DNA of 64,000 bases from assembly GCA_009738435.1 (NCBI GenBank), contig CP046522.1, positions 403,249-467,248 of the forward strand, given 5' to 3'. Under the pieces are notes generated by a model, which did not search any database, was not told where the DNA came from, and worked only from the letters and a program-made list of their open reading frames with translations. Below are positions 45,690-54,128 of this stretch, piece by piece. The number at the start of each line of letters is the position of its first letter. Position 1 is the stretch's first letter. This DNA is from Clostridium bovifaecis (GTDB lineage Bacteria; Bacillota; Clostridia; Clostridiales; Clostridiaceae). The position numbers were made by a program, and so were the translations under genes.

Positions 45690-46700
45690 TTGGATATAAA
45701 GGACATAAAATTAATTGTAGAGAAGGAATATGGAATTACTGTAAATCAAATAGAATCTCTGAAAAACATATATAAAATAAACATTTCTAATAAAAAGTTT
45801 TGCTTAAAGGTCATTAAGTATGAATTTGGACATTTCTTTTTTATTCTTAGTGCAATAAAACATCTTCAAAAAAAGGAATTCTATAAGATACCAGAAATAA
45901 TAAAGACTGAATCAGGAAGAGACTATATACAGCTTGGCAGTGGTTATGCTTATTTAACACCTTGGGTTAATGCAAGACATTGTAATTATGAGAATCCACT
46001 AGATATAGAAATAGCTGCACTAAAACTAGCTGAGCTTCATATAAAAAGCACTGAATTTAATGTAACTAAGGAAATGAAGCCTAGAATAGGTTGGTTAAGA
46101 TGGATAGAAACATATAAGACGAGAAAAAATGAGGTTCTGGACTTTAAACATAGAATAAATAATAAAGAAAAGAAATCACAATTTGATGAAATGTATTTAT
46201 ATATAATGGATGAAGAACTGAAAAGAGCAGATAGGGCTATCGAAAATCTCATAAATAGCAACTATGTAGAAAAGATGAAAAAAGAAATAATAAACAGAGG
46301 CTTTTGTCATCATGATTATGCCTATCACAATGTACTTATAGATAAGCATAATGAGGTGAATATAATAGACTTTGATTACTGCATATTAGATACTCATCTA
46401 CATGATCTATCTAGTCTTTTAATCAGAAGAATGAAGTATGGGAAGTGGGATGTGAAAAATGCTAAAGAGATATTAGAAGTATACAACTCAGTAAATAAGG
46501 TAGAAAAGGATGATATTCCAATAATAGCTGCGTTTATAGAATTTCCACAGGACTATTGGCAAAGAGGAATTCAATATTATTGGGAAAAAAAGCCTTGGGG
46601 AGAAGATTTCTTTATAAAGAAACTTGAAAGGTACATTGAGGACAGAGAGCAGAAGCAAGAGTTTATAGAGCAAGTTAGAAAGATTAAGTTAGATAGCTAG
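45690..46700 (+). CDS. CotS-family spore coat kinase-like protein
   Basis: A 336-residue protein of the CotS/CotI group, with the aminoglycoside-phosphotransferase fold. The catalytic loop is CHHDYAYHNVLI (H-x-D-x4-N) and the metal-binding motif is IIDFDYC, so kinase activity is possible. The phosphate-binding Lys region is KFCLKVIKYEFG. The start is TTG 45690, after GGAGGAAGG; an earlier TTG at 45675 overlaps that site. It is the first of a run of coat-type genes and lies divergent from the glycosyltransferase. Confidence 0.85.
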   Translation: MDIKDIKLIVEKEYGITVNQIESLKNIYKINISNKKFCLKVIKYEFGHFFFILSAIKHLQKKEFYKIPEIIKTESGRDYIQLGSGYAYLTPWVNARHCNYENPLDIEIAALKLAELHIKSTEFNVTKEMKPRIGWLRWIETYKTRKNEVLDFKHRINNKEKKSQFDEMYLYIMDEELKRADRAIENLINSNYVEKMKKEIINRGFCHHDYAYHNVLIDKHNEVNIIDFDYCILDTHLHDLSSLLIRRMKYGKWDVKNAKEILEVYNSVNKVEKDDIPIIAAFIEFPQDYWQRGIQYYWEKKPWGEDFFIKKLERYIEDREQKQEFIEQVRKIKLDS

Positions 46701-46835
46701 GAAAAGCAAGTTAGGAGGGTAGACAAAACAGATTAGAGAGATCAGTTAGCAAGCTAGAGGGTTAGAAAATTAGTTTAAAGTAGAAAAAATTATTAATTAA
46801 CCTCTAACATATCTAACCTACTAACTTATATTAGG
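46701..46835. repeat. TTAGAA/CTAAC-word repeat element
   Basis: A run of imperfect words (CAAGTTAGGAGG, CAGATTAGAGAG, AGGGTTAGAAAATTAG) is matched further on by complementary words (CCTCTAACATATCTAACC, CTACTAACTT). The stretch GGTTAGAAAATTAGTTTAAAGTA recurs with one change at about 62259-62280. Confidence 0.65.
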
Positions 46836-46844
46836 GGGGGTAAA

Positions 46845-47039
46845 ATGAGTAAAAACGAAGACTATAAGTTTATTGATTATGATACACAGAATATTGATAT
46901 AGAAGAGTATGATAAAGAACTTGATAAAATGAAGGAGCATATTAAGAGATTAAAGAAGCTGAGGAAAAGGCAGGAGAAGCTTAGAAAACTAGAGAAGGAG
47001 AAACATCATTTAATGAGAAAAATGAAGAAAGATAGGTAG
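46845..47039 (+). CDS. Small coiled-coil protein, 64 residues
   Basis: I do not recognise it. It has an acidic N-terminus (YDTQNIDIEEYDKELD) and then a strongly basic helix (KRLKKLRKRQEKLRKLEK) that should form a coiled coil. GGGGGGGG precedes the ATG. Its position between CotS-type genes suggests a coat or interaction partner, but function is unknown. Confidence 0.7.
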   Translation: MSKNEDYKFIDYDTQNIDIEEYDKELDKMKEHIKRLKKLRKRQEKLRKLEKEKHHLMRKMKKDR

Positions 47040-47050
47040 AGGTGAAATTG

Positions 47051-47808
47051 ATGATAAGCTTATCTAATAATTCCTTTTTAAAGTATTCTAGGGAGAAAGG
47101 AATAAGGCAGGTAGAATTTCAAAGTAATAATTTGTTTAGAAAATATATTGATGAATATGACATAATAAATCATATGTACACATTAAGTGAGTTCCATAAA
47201 AAAGCCATGGGATATGACAATTATATAGGACACAGACTAGAAGATAAGAGAGGCAGAACTGTAGAGCAATATAAAGTATATATAAAGAAGGTAAGACGCC
47301 AGTATGAATCAATAAAAAAAAATCTTCACCTAACGGCTTTGAACGTCTGTTGCTTCAATATGGGGATGAGTATTTATACAGGGCGCAAAAATGTATAGAA
47401 GTAATATACGAAAATGGGTATTTAGATCTTATAAAAAGAAGCATGGATAGAAATGAAATATGTATAGGGGATACCTACTTCTCTAATCTTAGAATGAGGC
47501 AAGAAATAGAAGTTAATAACTTAAGCAAGTGCGCTTACGATTTAGTGGAGATAGATGGGGCAGACCTTCTCAGTAAGCTAATAAAAAAAGGGGTCGACTT
47601 AGACTATAAAAATCTGATAAAAGAGTTTTGCGATGTTGAAAAGTTGGATTCAAGAAGTGAAAAGTTTATAGAAGCGTTAGTATCTTATCCTTATGAGTTT
47701 ATGAAGTATTGTATTAGGTATAATAAAAAGAATGGAGAAGAAGGAAAAGAGAAATATGAAGCTAAGTTGCAAAAGGCAATTAAGGATGATTCTATAAGCT
47801 TAGTATAA
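47051..47808 (+). pseudogene. CotS-like gene split by a frameshift at a run of nine A
   Basis: The frame from ATG 47051 (behind AGAGGTG) gives MISLSNNSFLKYSREKGI and continues to YESIKKN. At the A9 run 47314-47322 the homologous frame changes. One more A would give IKKKSSPNGFERLLLQYGDEY, leading without a break into the second frame that ends at 47808. The second half has ICIGDTYFSN (D-x4-N) and EFMKYCIRY, a kinase-like C-lobe. The joined product would be about 250 residues, shorter than its neighbours. It is a mutation, a sequencing error, or polymerase slippage on A9. Confidence 0.8.
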
Positions 47809-47820
47809 GGGAGTGGGGAG

Positions 47821-48849
47821 ATGTTAGAAAATATTAGATTTAAAGATAAAAAGGCACTGATACGGTATGACTTGAATATAAGTATTTTTAAAAACTATGA
47901 TTTTATTGTAGAGGACTTGATTCCAGTTAGAAAAGTTTTTATATTGATCACTAATAAAGGTAATAAGATTCTCAAAAGACTTAATTATGGAGTTGAAGAA
48001 TTAAAATTTATACATGGAGGAATAAGTTATATAAGAGGCCATTCTTTTGATAGGATATTTAATTTTTATCTAACAAAGGAAGGAAAGCCTTATGTAATCT
48101 GGAAAAAAGATATTTACTGTGTTATGGATTTAATAGAGGCTAGAGAAAGTGAATACACTAATCCTATAGATGTAGATATGGCTTCAAAGGGGTTAGGAGA
48201 GCTCCATAAGGCCAGTGAAGGCTTTAGATATAAGGATAAAATAAGGTATGCTTGTGGAAATACTATTGACGATTTTAAAAGAAAGATTCAAGAGATGGAG
48301 TTATTTAGAAGCATAGCCCTTTTGGGAGAAGATAGAACAGAGTTTGATAATATATTCTTGGAAAATGTTGATTACTACAAAGAACAGATAAAGGAGAGTA
48401 TAAAAGTCTTAGATAAATCTAGTTTTTATAAGTTATGCAGCCAAGAAGATAAAGTGGTATTATGTCATCATGATCTAGCTCATCATAACATATTGATTAA
48501 AAATGAAGAAGCATACTTTGTAGATTTTGATTACTCTATAATAGATTTAAAGGTTCATGACCTATGTAACTTTATTAATAAAGTTGAAAAAGGTTCAGCT
48601 TACGATATTGAAAAGGCCAATTCAATAATTGAAGGTTACTGTATTAATAATGAATTAAATAAAAAAGAGTTAGAAGTTTTATATGGAATGTTGATATTCC
48701 CACAGGATTTTTACATTATATCTAAAGAATACTATACAAGGACTAAGGAGTGGGAATATGATATATTTTTAGAAAAATTAATAAAAAAGAATGACCTTAA
48801 GGAAGATAGAAGAGAATTTTTGGAGGAATTTAAAGCTAATCTAGTATAA
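47821..48849 (+). CDS. CotS-family spore coat kinase-like protein
   Basis: Second intact member, 342 residues. The N-lobe has VRKVFILITNKGNKILKRLNYG, the catalytic loop CHHDLAHHNILI and the metal motif FVDFDYSIID. VMDLIEARESEYTNP is a signature shared with the paralogues at 45690 and 56651. GGGAGTGGGGAG precedes the ATG. It follows the split gene by 12 bases, so the group is an operon that ends at a good terminator. Confidence 0.86.
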   Translation: MLENIRFKDKKALIRYDLNISIFKNYDFIVEDLIPVRKVFILITNKGNKILKRLNYGVEELKFIHGGISYIRGHSFDRIFNFYLTKEGKPYVIWKKDIYCVMDLIEARESEYTNPIDVDMASKGLGELHKASEGFRYKDKIRYACGNTIDDFKRKIQEMELFRSIALLGEDRTEFDNIFLENVDYYKEQIKESIKVLDKSSFYKLCSQEDKVVLCHHDLAHHNILIKNEEAYFVDFDYSIIDLKVHDLCNFINKVEKGSAYDIEKANSIIEGYCINNELNKKELEVLYGMLIFPQDFYIISKEYYTRTKEWEYDIFLEKLIKKNDLKEDRREFLEEFKANLV

Positions 48850-48880
48850 ATTGGTATTTAGAGAGATGAATAGTAAAGAG

Positions 48881-48921
48881 GTTTTAGGTTAATATTTAAT
48901 ATATTAGCCTAAAACTTTTTT
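48881..48921 (+). terminator. Terminator of the coat gene group
   Basis: GTTTTAGGTTAATAT pairs with ATATTAGCCTAAAAC (one G-T), followed by seven T. Confidence 0.88.
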
Positions 48922-48923
48922 TA

Positions 48924-48978
48924 TTGACAAAAAAATGATTTTATAATATAATCCTATTAAACCAATAGTTTTAATAGG
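48924..48978 (+). promoter_or_regulatory. Rrf2 promoter and palindromic operator
   Basis: A near-perfect promoter, TTGACA (48924-48929), 17 bases, TATAAT (48947-48952), is followed directly by arms CCTATTAAA (48953-48961) and TTTAATAGG (48970-48978). A repressor bound there would cover the transcription start, so autoregulation by the Rrf2 protein is likely. Confidence 0.88.
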
Positions 48979-48995
48979 TATTGAGGAGTGTTGAT

Positions 48996-49433
48996 ATGAA
49001 AATATCTACAAAAGGCAGATATGGATTAAAAGCTATGGTAGATTTAGCTCTTTATTCAAATAGCGAAAACAGTATAACGTTAAAAAGCATATCTGAAAGA
49101 CAAAATATATCAGAAAGATATCTGGAACAAATTTTTTCAGCATTAAGAAAAGGTGATTTAGTAAAGAGCATAAAAGGACCTCAGGGAGGTTACATGCTGA
49201 GTAGAGATTCAAAGGATACAACTATAGGAAATATTCTTAGAGTTCTTGAAGGCGAATTACATATTGTTTCAACAGAAGAAGAAGGTAATGATAAAGTAGA
49301 TATATGTATAAAACAGACTGTCTGGGATAAGATTAATGAAAGCATCGATAAAATAGCAGACTCTATAAGCTTAGAAGATTTAGTATGGGAATACAATAAT
49401 TCAAACAATAATGGGTATATGTTTTACATATAA
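48996..49433 (+). CDS. Rrf2-family regulator (CymR/IscR-like)
   Basis: DNA-binding protein of 145 residues. MKISTKGRYGLKAMVDLAL and NISERYLEQIFSALRKGDLV are the winged-helix signature, followed by KGPQGGYMLSRD. IscR uses three Cys for its cluster; this protein has only one, C104, so it is unlikely to hold an IscR-type cluster and resembles CymR, the cysteine-metabolism repressor. CysK is encoded next, and CymR works with CysK in Bacillus and Staphylococcus. ATG 48996 follows GAGGAG; an earlier start would lie in the operator. CymR-like is favoured but not certain. Confidence 0.84.
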   Translation: MKISTKGRYGLKAMVDLALYSNSENSITLKSISERQNISERYLEQIFSALRKGDLVKSIKGPQGGYMLSRDSKDTTIGNILRVLEGELHIVSTEEEGNDKVDICIKQTVWDKINESIDKIADSISLEDLVWEYNNSNNNGYMFYI

Positions 49434-49564
49434 GCAGAGCTCTTAGCCTCAGATGGAATTCTTACTTCAGCTGAAGTTTAGAAGTCGCTATTCAATGACG
49501 TGGTTGTCATGGGATAAAGCATATAAATGCTTTTATGTAGTCAAAATTAAGAGGAGGATTTTCT
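49434..49564 (+). promoter_or_regulatory. Structured leader before cysK
   Basis: Holds the palindrome ACTTCAGCTGAAGT (49464-49477), with outer pairing between GGAATTCT and AGAAGTC words, a small TGACGTGGTTGTCA repeat, and a stem AAAGCAT-ATAA-ATGCTTT with a short T stretch. No T-box or SAM riboswitch signature is present. It may be a regulatory leader or a short repeat. Confidence 0.45.
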
Positions 49565-50494
49565 ATGAAAATAGCAAAGAATTTAACTGAATTAATTGGA
49601 AACACACCATTGATGGAGCTTGGAAATTATGACAAAGTAAACAACTTAAGCGGGAATATAATTGCAAAGTTAGAGTATTTTAATCCAGCAGGTAGTGTTA
49701 AAGATAGAATAGGTTATGCAATGATAGTAGATGCTGAAGAAAAAGGGCTTATAAATAAGGATACAGTAATAATTGAGCCTACTAGTGGTAACACTGGAGT
49801 AGGTCTTGCTTTAACAGCAGCTGCAAAAGGATACAAATTAGTTATAACAATGCCAGAATCAATGAGTATTGAAAGAAGAAAAGTATTAAAAGCTTATGGA
49901 GCAGAACTTGTGCTAACTCCTGCAGCTGAAGGAATGAAGGGAGCTATAGCAAAGGCAGAAGAAATAGCTAAAAATACTCCAAATTCATTTATTCCTCAAC
50001 AATTTGCTAATCCAGCAAATGCTGATATTCATAAAAAGACTACAGCAGAAGAAATTTGGAATGATACAGATGGGAAAGTAGATATTTTCGTTGCAGGAGT
50101 TGGAACAGGTGGTACAATAACAGGAGTAGGCGAAGGACTAAAACAAAAGAACCCTAATGTCAAAATCGTAGCTGTAGAACCGACAGATTCACCAGTTTTA
50201 TCAGGAGGAAAACCAGGTCCTCACAAAATCCAAGGAATAGGTGCAGGATTTATTCCAGAAGTTTTAAATCCAGCTATAATAGATGAAATAATCAAAGTTA
50301 GTAATGAAGAATCATTTGAAGCTACTAGAGAACTTGTAAAAACAGAAGGACTATTTGTAGGAATATCTTCAGGAGCAGCAGTTCATGCAGCGAAGGTGTT
50401 AGCACAAAGAGAAGAAAATAAGGGCAAAAATATAGTAGTGTTATTACCTGATACAGGATTAAGATATTTGTCAGAGCCTGTATTTGCGGAATAG
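49565..50494 (+). CDS. cysK: Cysteine synthase A
   Basis: PLP enzyme that makes cysteine from O-acetylserine and sulfide; 309 residues. The PLP lysine is in [13 protein letters not shown], the substrate loop is [12 protein letters not shown], and the phosphate loop is [12 protein letters not shown]. Normal length. GAGGAGG precedes the ATG. It is next to a CymR-like regulator, fits the CymR-CysK pairing, and ends in its own terminator. Confidence 0.95.
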   Translation: MKIAKNLTELIGNTPLMELGNYDKVNNLSGNIIAKLEYFNPAGSVKDRIGYAMIVDAEEKGLINKDTVIIEPTSGNTGVGLALTAAAKGYKLVITMPESMSIERRKVLKAYGAELVLTPAAEGMKGAIAKAEEIAKNTPNSFIPQQFANPANADIHKKTTAEEIWNDTDGKVDIFVAGVGTGGTITGVGEGLKQKNPNVKIVAVEPTDSPVLSGGKPGPHKIQGIGAGFIPEVLNPAIIDEIIKVSNEESFEATRELVKTEGLFVGISSGAAVHAAKVLAQREENKGKNIVVLLPDTGLRYLSEPVFAE

Positions 50495-50517
50495 ACAGTT
50501 ATTAAACTTTTAAGTAT

Positions 50518-50545
50518 AAAACTTTCCCCAGTTGGGGAAAGTTTT
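50518..50545 (+). terminator. Terminator of cysK
   Basis: AAAACTTTCCCC-AGTT-GGGGAAAGTTTT is a perfect 12-bp stem, followed by AATTAAG. Confidence 0.88.
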
Positions 50546-50584
50546 AATTAAGTTATGTTAAAAAATTAAGGAGTGCTTTTTTAA

Positions 50585-51733
50585 ATGAAAGAAAAGATAG
50601 AAGTTTATATGGATAACAGTGCTACTACAAAGCCTTATGATGAAGTTATAGAAGCTATGGTTGATATAATGAAAAATTACTATGGTAATCCTTCTTCGGC
50701 TCATATGCATGGAGTTAGGGGAGAAAAAAAGTTAAATGAGGCTAGGCAAGTAATTGCAAAAACTATAAATTGCACTAAGGATGAAATTATTTTTACATCT
50801 GGGGGCAGTGAAAGTAATAACTTTTTAATACGAGGTTTTGCAAGGCCAGGTGTTCATATGATAACTTCGAGAATTGAGCATCCAAGTGTACTTAATACCT
50901 TTAAGGAATTAGAAACGCAAGGAATAAAGGTTACATATTTAAGTACGGATAATAAGGGTAGAATAAACCTTGGCGAATTATCAGAAAGCATAACAAAAGA
51001 TACTGTGCTAGTAAGCGTTATGCATGTAAATAATGAAATAGGTATAATTCAAGATATTAATGCCATAGGTAATATAATAAAAGAAAAAAGCAGTAGAGCA
51101 AGGTTTCATGTTGATGCTATTCAAAGCTATGGAAAGCTAAATATAGATGTTAAAAGAGATAATATAGACTTATTGTCTATTAGCGGTCACAAGATACATG
51201 GACCAAAAGGAGTAGGGATAGCATACATAAAAAGAGGTCTTAACCCGCAACCACTAATATATGGTGGAGGACAAGAAAAGAAACTAAGAAGTGGAACAGA
51301 AAATCTTCCAGCTATTATGGGAATTGCTGTTGCCGCAGATAAGAAGTTTAAAAATATGCAAGAGAACCTTAATAAGGTTCAAGATATAAAGCAGTATTTC
51401 ATAGATAAGCTTAAGGATATAGATGAGATAAAGATAAACAGTGAAGGAGAAAAGTTTTCTCCTTATATACTGAGTGTATCTTTCAGAGGTGTTAGAGGAG
51501 AAGTTCTGCTTCACGCTTTAGAGGAAAATGAAGTATACGTGTCCACCGGCTCAGCTTGTTCATCGAGGCTTCATGAAAAAAGCTATTCATTAGAAGCTAT
51601 TGGACTTAAAGAAGAAGAAATTGAAGGAACCATAAGATTTAGCTTCAGCGAATATAATTCTAAAAAAGAAGTAGATTATGTAGTAGAAGCGTTGAAAAAA
51701 TCTTTAAGTTTTCTAAGGAGATTAAAGAGATGA
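50585..51733 (+). CDS. Cysteine desulfurase, ThiI-associated (NifZ/NifS-like)
   Basis: PLP cysteine desulfurase of 382 residues. The PLP lysine is in SISGHKIHGPKG and the persulfide Cys is in STGSACSSRLHEKS. The short active-site loop suggests a class II-like or dedicated donor. The gene overlaps thiI by four bases, as in the nifZ-thiI pair of Bacillus, so its sulfur probably goes to 4-thiouridine in tRNA. Confidence 0.9.
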   Translation: MKEKIEVYMDNSATTKPYDEVIEAMVDIMKNYYGNPSSAHMHGVRGEKKLNEARQVIAKTINCTKDEIIFTSGGSESNNFLIRGFARPGVHMITSRIEHPSVLNTFKELETQGIKVTYLSTDNKGRINLGELSESITKDTVLVSVMHVNNEIGIIQDINAIGNIIKEKSSRARFHVDAIQSYGKLNIDVKRDNIDLLSISGHKIHGPKGVGIAYIKRGLNPQPLIYGGGQEKKLRSGTENLPAIMGIAVAADKKFKNMQENLNKVQDIKQYFIDKLKDIDEIKINSEGEKFSPYILSVSFRGVRGEVLLHALEENEVYVSTGSACSSRLHEKSYSLEAIGLKEEEIEGTIRFSFSEYNSKKEVDYVVEALKKSLSFLRRLKR

Positions 51734-52881
51734 GAAAATTAGTTTTAATTAAATATGCATCGGAAATATTTTTAAAGGGTTTAAATAAACGTGTCTTTGA
51801 ACAAAAATTAATGACTAACATAAAGAGAGCTCTAAAAGGCATTGAATATGAATTTAGCATGGATCAAAACAGATGGCTTTTGTATTCTGAAAATCTGCAA
51901 GAAGTAATTGAAAGAGTAAGTAAAGTTTTTGGAGTTAAAGAACTTGATATAGTTACAGAAGTAGATGCAGAGTTAAATGCTATAAGTGAAGAAGCTTTAA
52001 GAGAGATAAGAGAGGTAAACCCTGATACTTTCAAAGTAGAAACAAAAAGAGCAAACAAAAAGTTTCCTATGAATTCTATGGAAGTAAGTAGAGAAGTTGG
52101 GGCACATATTCTTAGAAACAGTGAAAATTTGAAAGTTGATGTTCACAACCCAGAAGTGGTTATAAATGTAGAGATAAGAGAGAAGGCATATATTTATTCA
52201 ACCTCAAGAAGAATAAAGGCTGTTGGAGGTATGCCTTACAAGACCAATGGTAAAACTATGCTTATGCTATCTGGGGGCATAGATTCTCCGGTAGCAGGTT
52301 ATATGATGGCAAGAAGAGGAGTAGAAATAAGCTGTGCGTATTTCCATAGCCCACCTTATACTAGTGAAAGAGCAAAGGAGAAGGTTAAGGACTTAGCAAA
52401 GATATTAAAAGAATATACAGGCCAAATAAATCTATATGTTGTTCCTTTTACTGCTATACAGATGGCTATTATAAATAAATGTCCTGAGGATGAATTGACT
52501 ATAATAATGAGAAGGTTTATGATGAGATTAGCTTGTAAGTTAGCGGATAAAAATGAAATTCAATCAGTTACAACAGGGGAGAGTATAGGACAGGTAGCAA
52601 GTCAAACTATGGAAGGCTTAGTTGTGAGTACAGATGTAGCAGATAGACCAATATTTAGACCTCTCATAGGCATGGATAAAGAAGATATTATGGATATAGC
52701 AAGAAAAATAGGGACATATGAAACCTCCATTCTACCTTATGAGGATTGCTGTACTATATTCGTACCTAAGCATCCAAAGACAAAGCCAAAAGTTCAATTC
52801 ATGAGAAAATCTGAAGAAGTTTTGGATGTGGATAAATTAGTAGAGGAAGCTTTAGAAAACACAGAACTTATTAGGATATAA
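51730..52881 (+). CDS. thiI: tRNA 4-thiouridine sulfurtransferase
   Basis: A 383-residue ThiI. The N-terminal ferredoxin-like and THUMP domains (up to about 165) are followed by the PP-loop ATPase LMLSGGIDSPVAGYMM. The conserved Cys of VTTGESIGQVASQTM and ILPYEDCCTIFVPKHPKTKP are in place. There is no rhodanese domain, as in the Bacillus form, which relies on a partner desulfurase encoded just upstream. Confidence 0.94.
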   Translation: MRKLVLIKYASEIFLKGLNKRVFEQKLMTNIKRALKGIEYEFSMDQNRWLLYSENLQEVIERVSKVFGVKELDIVTEVDAELNAISEEALREIREVNPDTFKVETKRANKKFPMNSMEVSREVGAHILRNSENLKVDVHNPEVVINVEIREKAYIYSTSRRIKAVGGMPYKTNGKTMLMLSGGIDSPVAGYMMARRGVEISCAYFHSPPYTSERAKEKVKDLAKILKEYTGQINLYVVPFTAIQMAIINKCPEDELTIIMRRFMMRLACKLADKNEIQSVTTGESIGQVASQTMEGLVVSTDVADRPIFRPLIGMDKEDIMDIARKIGTYETSILPYEDCCTIFVPKHPKTKPKVQFMRKSEEVLDVDKLVEEALENTELIRI

Positions 52882-52895
52882 TTTCATATAAAAAG

Positions 52896-52944
52896 AAAGG
52901 GGAGAATTAAAGGCTGCATATTTGCGGCCTTTATAAATAACATG
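52896..52944 (+). promoter_or_regulatory. Hairpin between ribosome site and start codon of iscS
   Basis: AAAGGGGAG (52896-52904) is 37 bases from the ATG, and between them AAAGGCTGCA-TATT-TGCGGCCTTT (about 52910-52933) forms a ten-pair stem. If folded, the effective distance falls to about 13 bases. No alternative standard start codon is in frame. Confidence 0.55.
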
Positions 52945-54096
52945 AGCAAAAATATTTATTTAGATTATGCGTCAACTACATTTATTAAAGAAAAAGTACT
53001 AAAAGAAATGATGCCTTACCTTACTGAGTATTATGGGAACCCGTCATCTATTCATTCTATGTCAAGAGAAGTTAAAAAAGCTATATATGAAGCTAAAATA
53101 AGAACTGCAAATGCTATAAATGCTAATAGAGAAGAAATATTCTTTACTTCTGGAGGCACAGAAGCTGATAACTGGGCAATTAAGGGAGTAGCTTTCAGAA
53201 ACAAAGATAAAGGTAATCATATAATTACAACAAAAATTGAGCACAATGCGGTTTTAAATTCATGTAGGTATTTAGAGGAACAAGGTTTTAGGGTTACATA
53301 CTTGCCGGTAGATGAAGAAGGAATCATAAAAATAGAAGATTTGAAAAAAGCTATGACAAAAGAGACTATTTTAGTATCTGTAATGTTCGGGAATAATGAG
53401 GTTGGAAGTATCCAGCCAATAAAAGAAATAGGAAAGATATGCAGAGAGAGAAATATACTATTTCATACAGATGCAGTACAGGCGGTAGGATCAGTTGCTA
53501 TTGATGTAAAAGACTTAAATGTAGACTTATTGTCTATGTCTTCACATAAGTTTTATGGACCAAAGGGGGTAGGAGCTCTTTATATAAGAAAGGGAGTTAA
53601 GCTTCATAATCTAATGCATGGAGGATCTCAAGAGAGAGCTAAGAGAAGCGGAACAGAAAATGTACCAGGAATTGTTGGAATAGGAAAGGCTATAGAGCTA
53701 GCAACAGAAAACTTAGAAAAGGAAAAAGATAGACTAAGTTGTCTAAGAGATAAACTTATTGATAGCCTTCTTAGAATCCCCAATTCTAAATTAAACGGTC
53801 CCACTGGAGAAAAAAGGCTTCCAGGAAACGTAAATGTGAGTTTTAAGGATGTAAGTGGAGGAACGATGCTTATAGCTTTAGATGATATAGGTGTTTTTGC
53901 ATCCGCAGGAAGTGCTTGTACAGCAGGTTCTCTTGAACCATCTCATGTACTATTAAGCTTGGGAGTGCCTGAGGACATGGCGAGAAGTTCGGTTAGATTT
54001 ACTATGGGAGCAAGAACTACGGAAGATGAAATAGATTATCTAATTGAAGTTATGCCTGGAATAATAGAGAAAATAAGAAGTATAAATATAGAATAA
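52942..54096 (+). CDS. iscS: Cysteine desulfurase (IscS/NifS-like)
   Basis: A second PLP desulfurase, 384 residues. It starts KNIYLDYASTTFI, has the PLP lysine in MSSHKFYGPKG and the catalytic Cys in ASAGSACTAGSLEPS, the long-loop class I pattern used for Fe-S cluster assembly. No iscU/nifU gene follows; the next gene is convergent. It lies 60 bases after thiI, and its ribosome site is set back behind a hairpin. Confidence 0.9.
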   Translation: MSKNIYLDYASTTFIKEKVLKEMMPYLTEYYGNPSSIHSMSREVKKAIYEAKIRTANAINANREEIFFTSGGTEADNWAIKGVAFRNKDKGNHIITTKIEHNAVLNSCRYLEEQGFRVTYLPVDEEGIIKIEDLKKAMTKETILVSVMFGNNEVGSIQPIKEIGKICRERNILFHTDAVQAVGSVAIDVKDLNVDLLSMSSHKFYGPKGVGALYIRKGVKLHNLMHGGSQERAKRSGTENVPGIVGIGKAIELATENLEKEKDRLSCLRDKLIDSLLRIPNSKLNGPTGEKRLPGNVNVSFKDVSGGTMLIALDDIGVFASAGSACTAGSLEPSHVLLSLGVPEDMARSSVRFTMGARTTEDEIDYLIEVMPGIIEKIRSINIE

Positions 54097-54098
54097 AA

Positions 54099-54128
54099 AA
54101 TAAATCCTGCAGGTTTGCGGGATTTATT
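54099..54128. terminator. Bidirectional terminator
   Basis: AATAAATCCTGCA-GGTT-TGCGGGATTTATT, 13 pairs with one G-T, between iscS and the convergent oxidoreductase gene, whose stop codon lies in the right arm. Confidence 0.88.

Noticed and set aside
49434..49564. T-box or SAM riboswitch before cysK
   Set aside because: No T-box GGUGG-type motif, no specifier loop and no S-box core visible.
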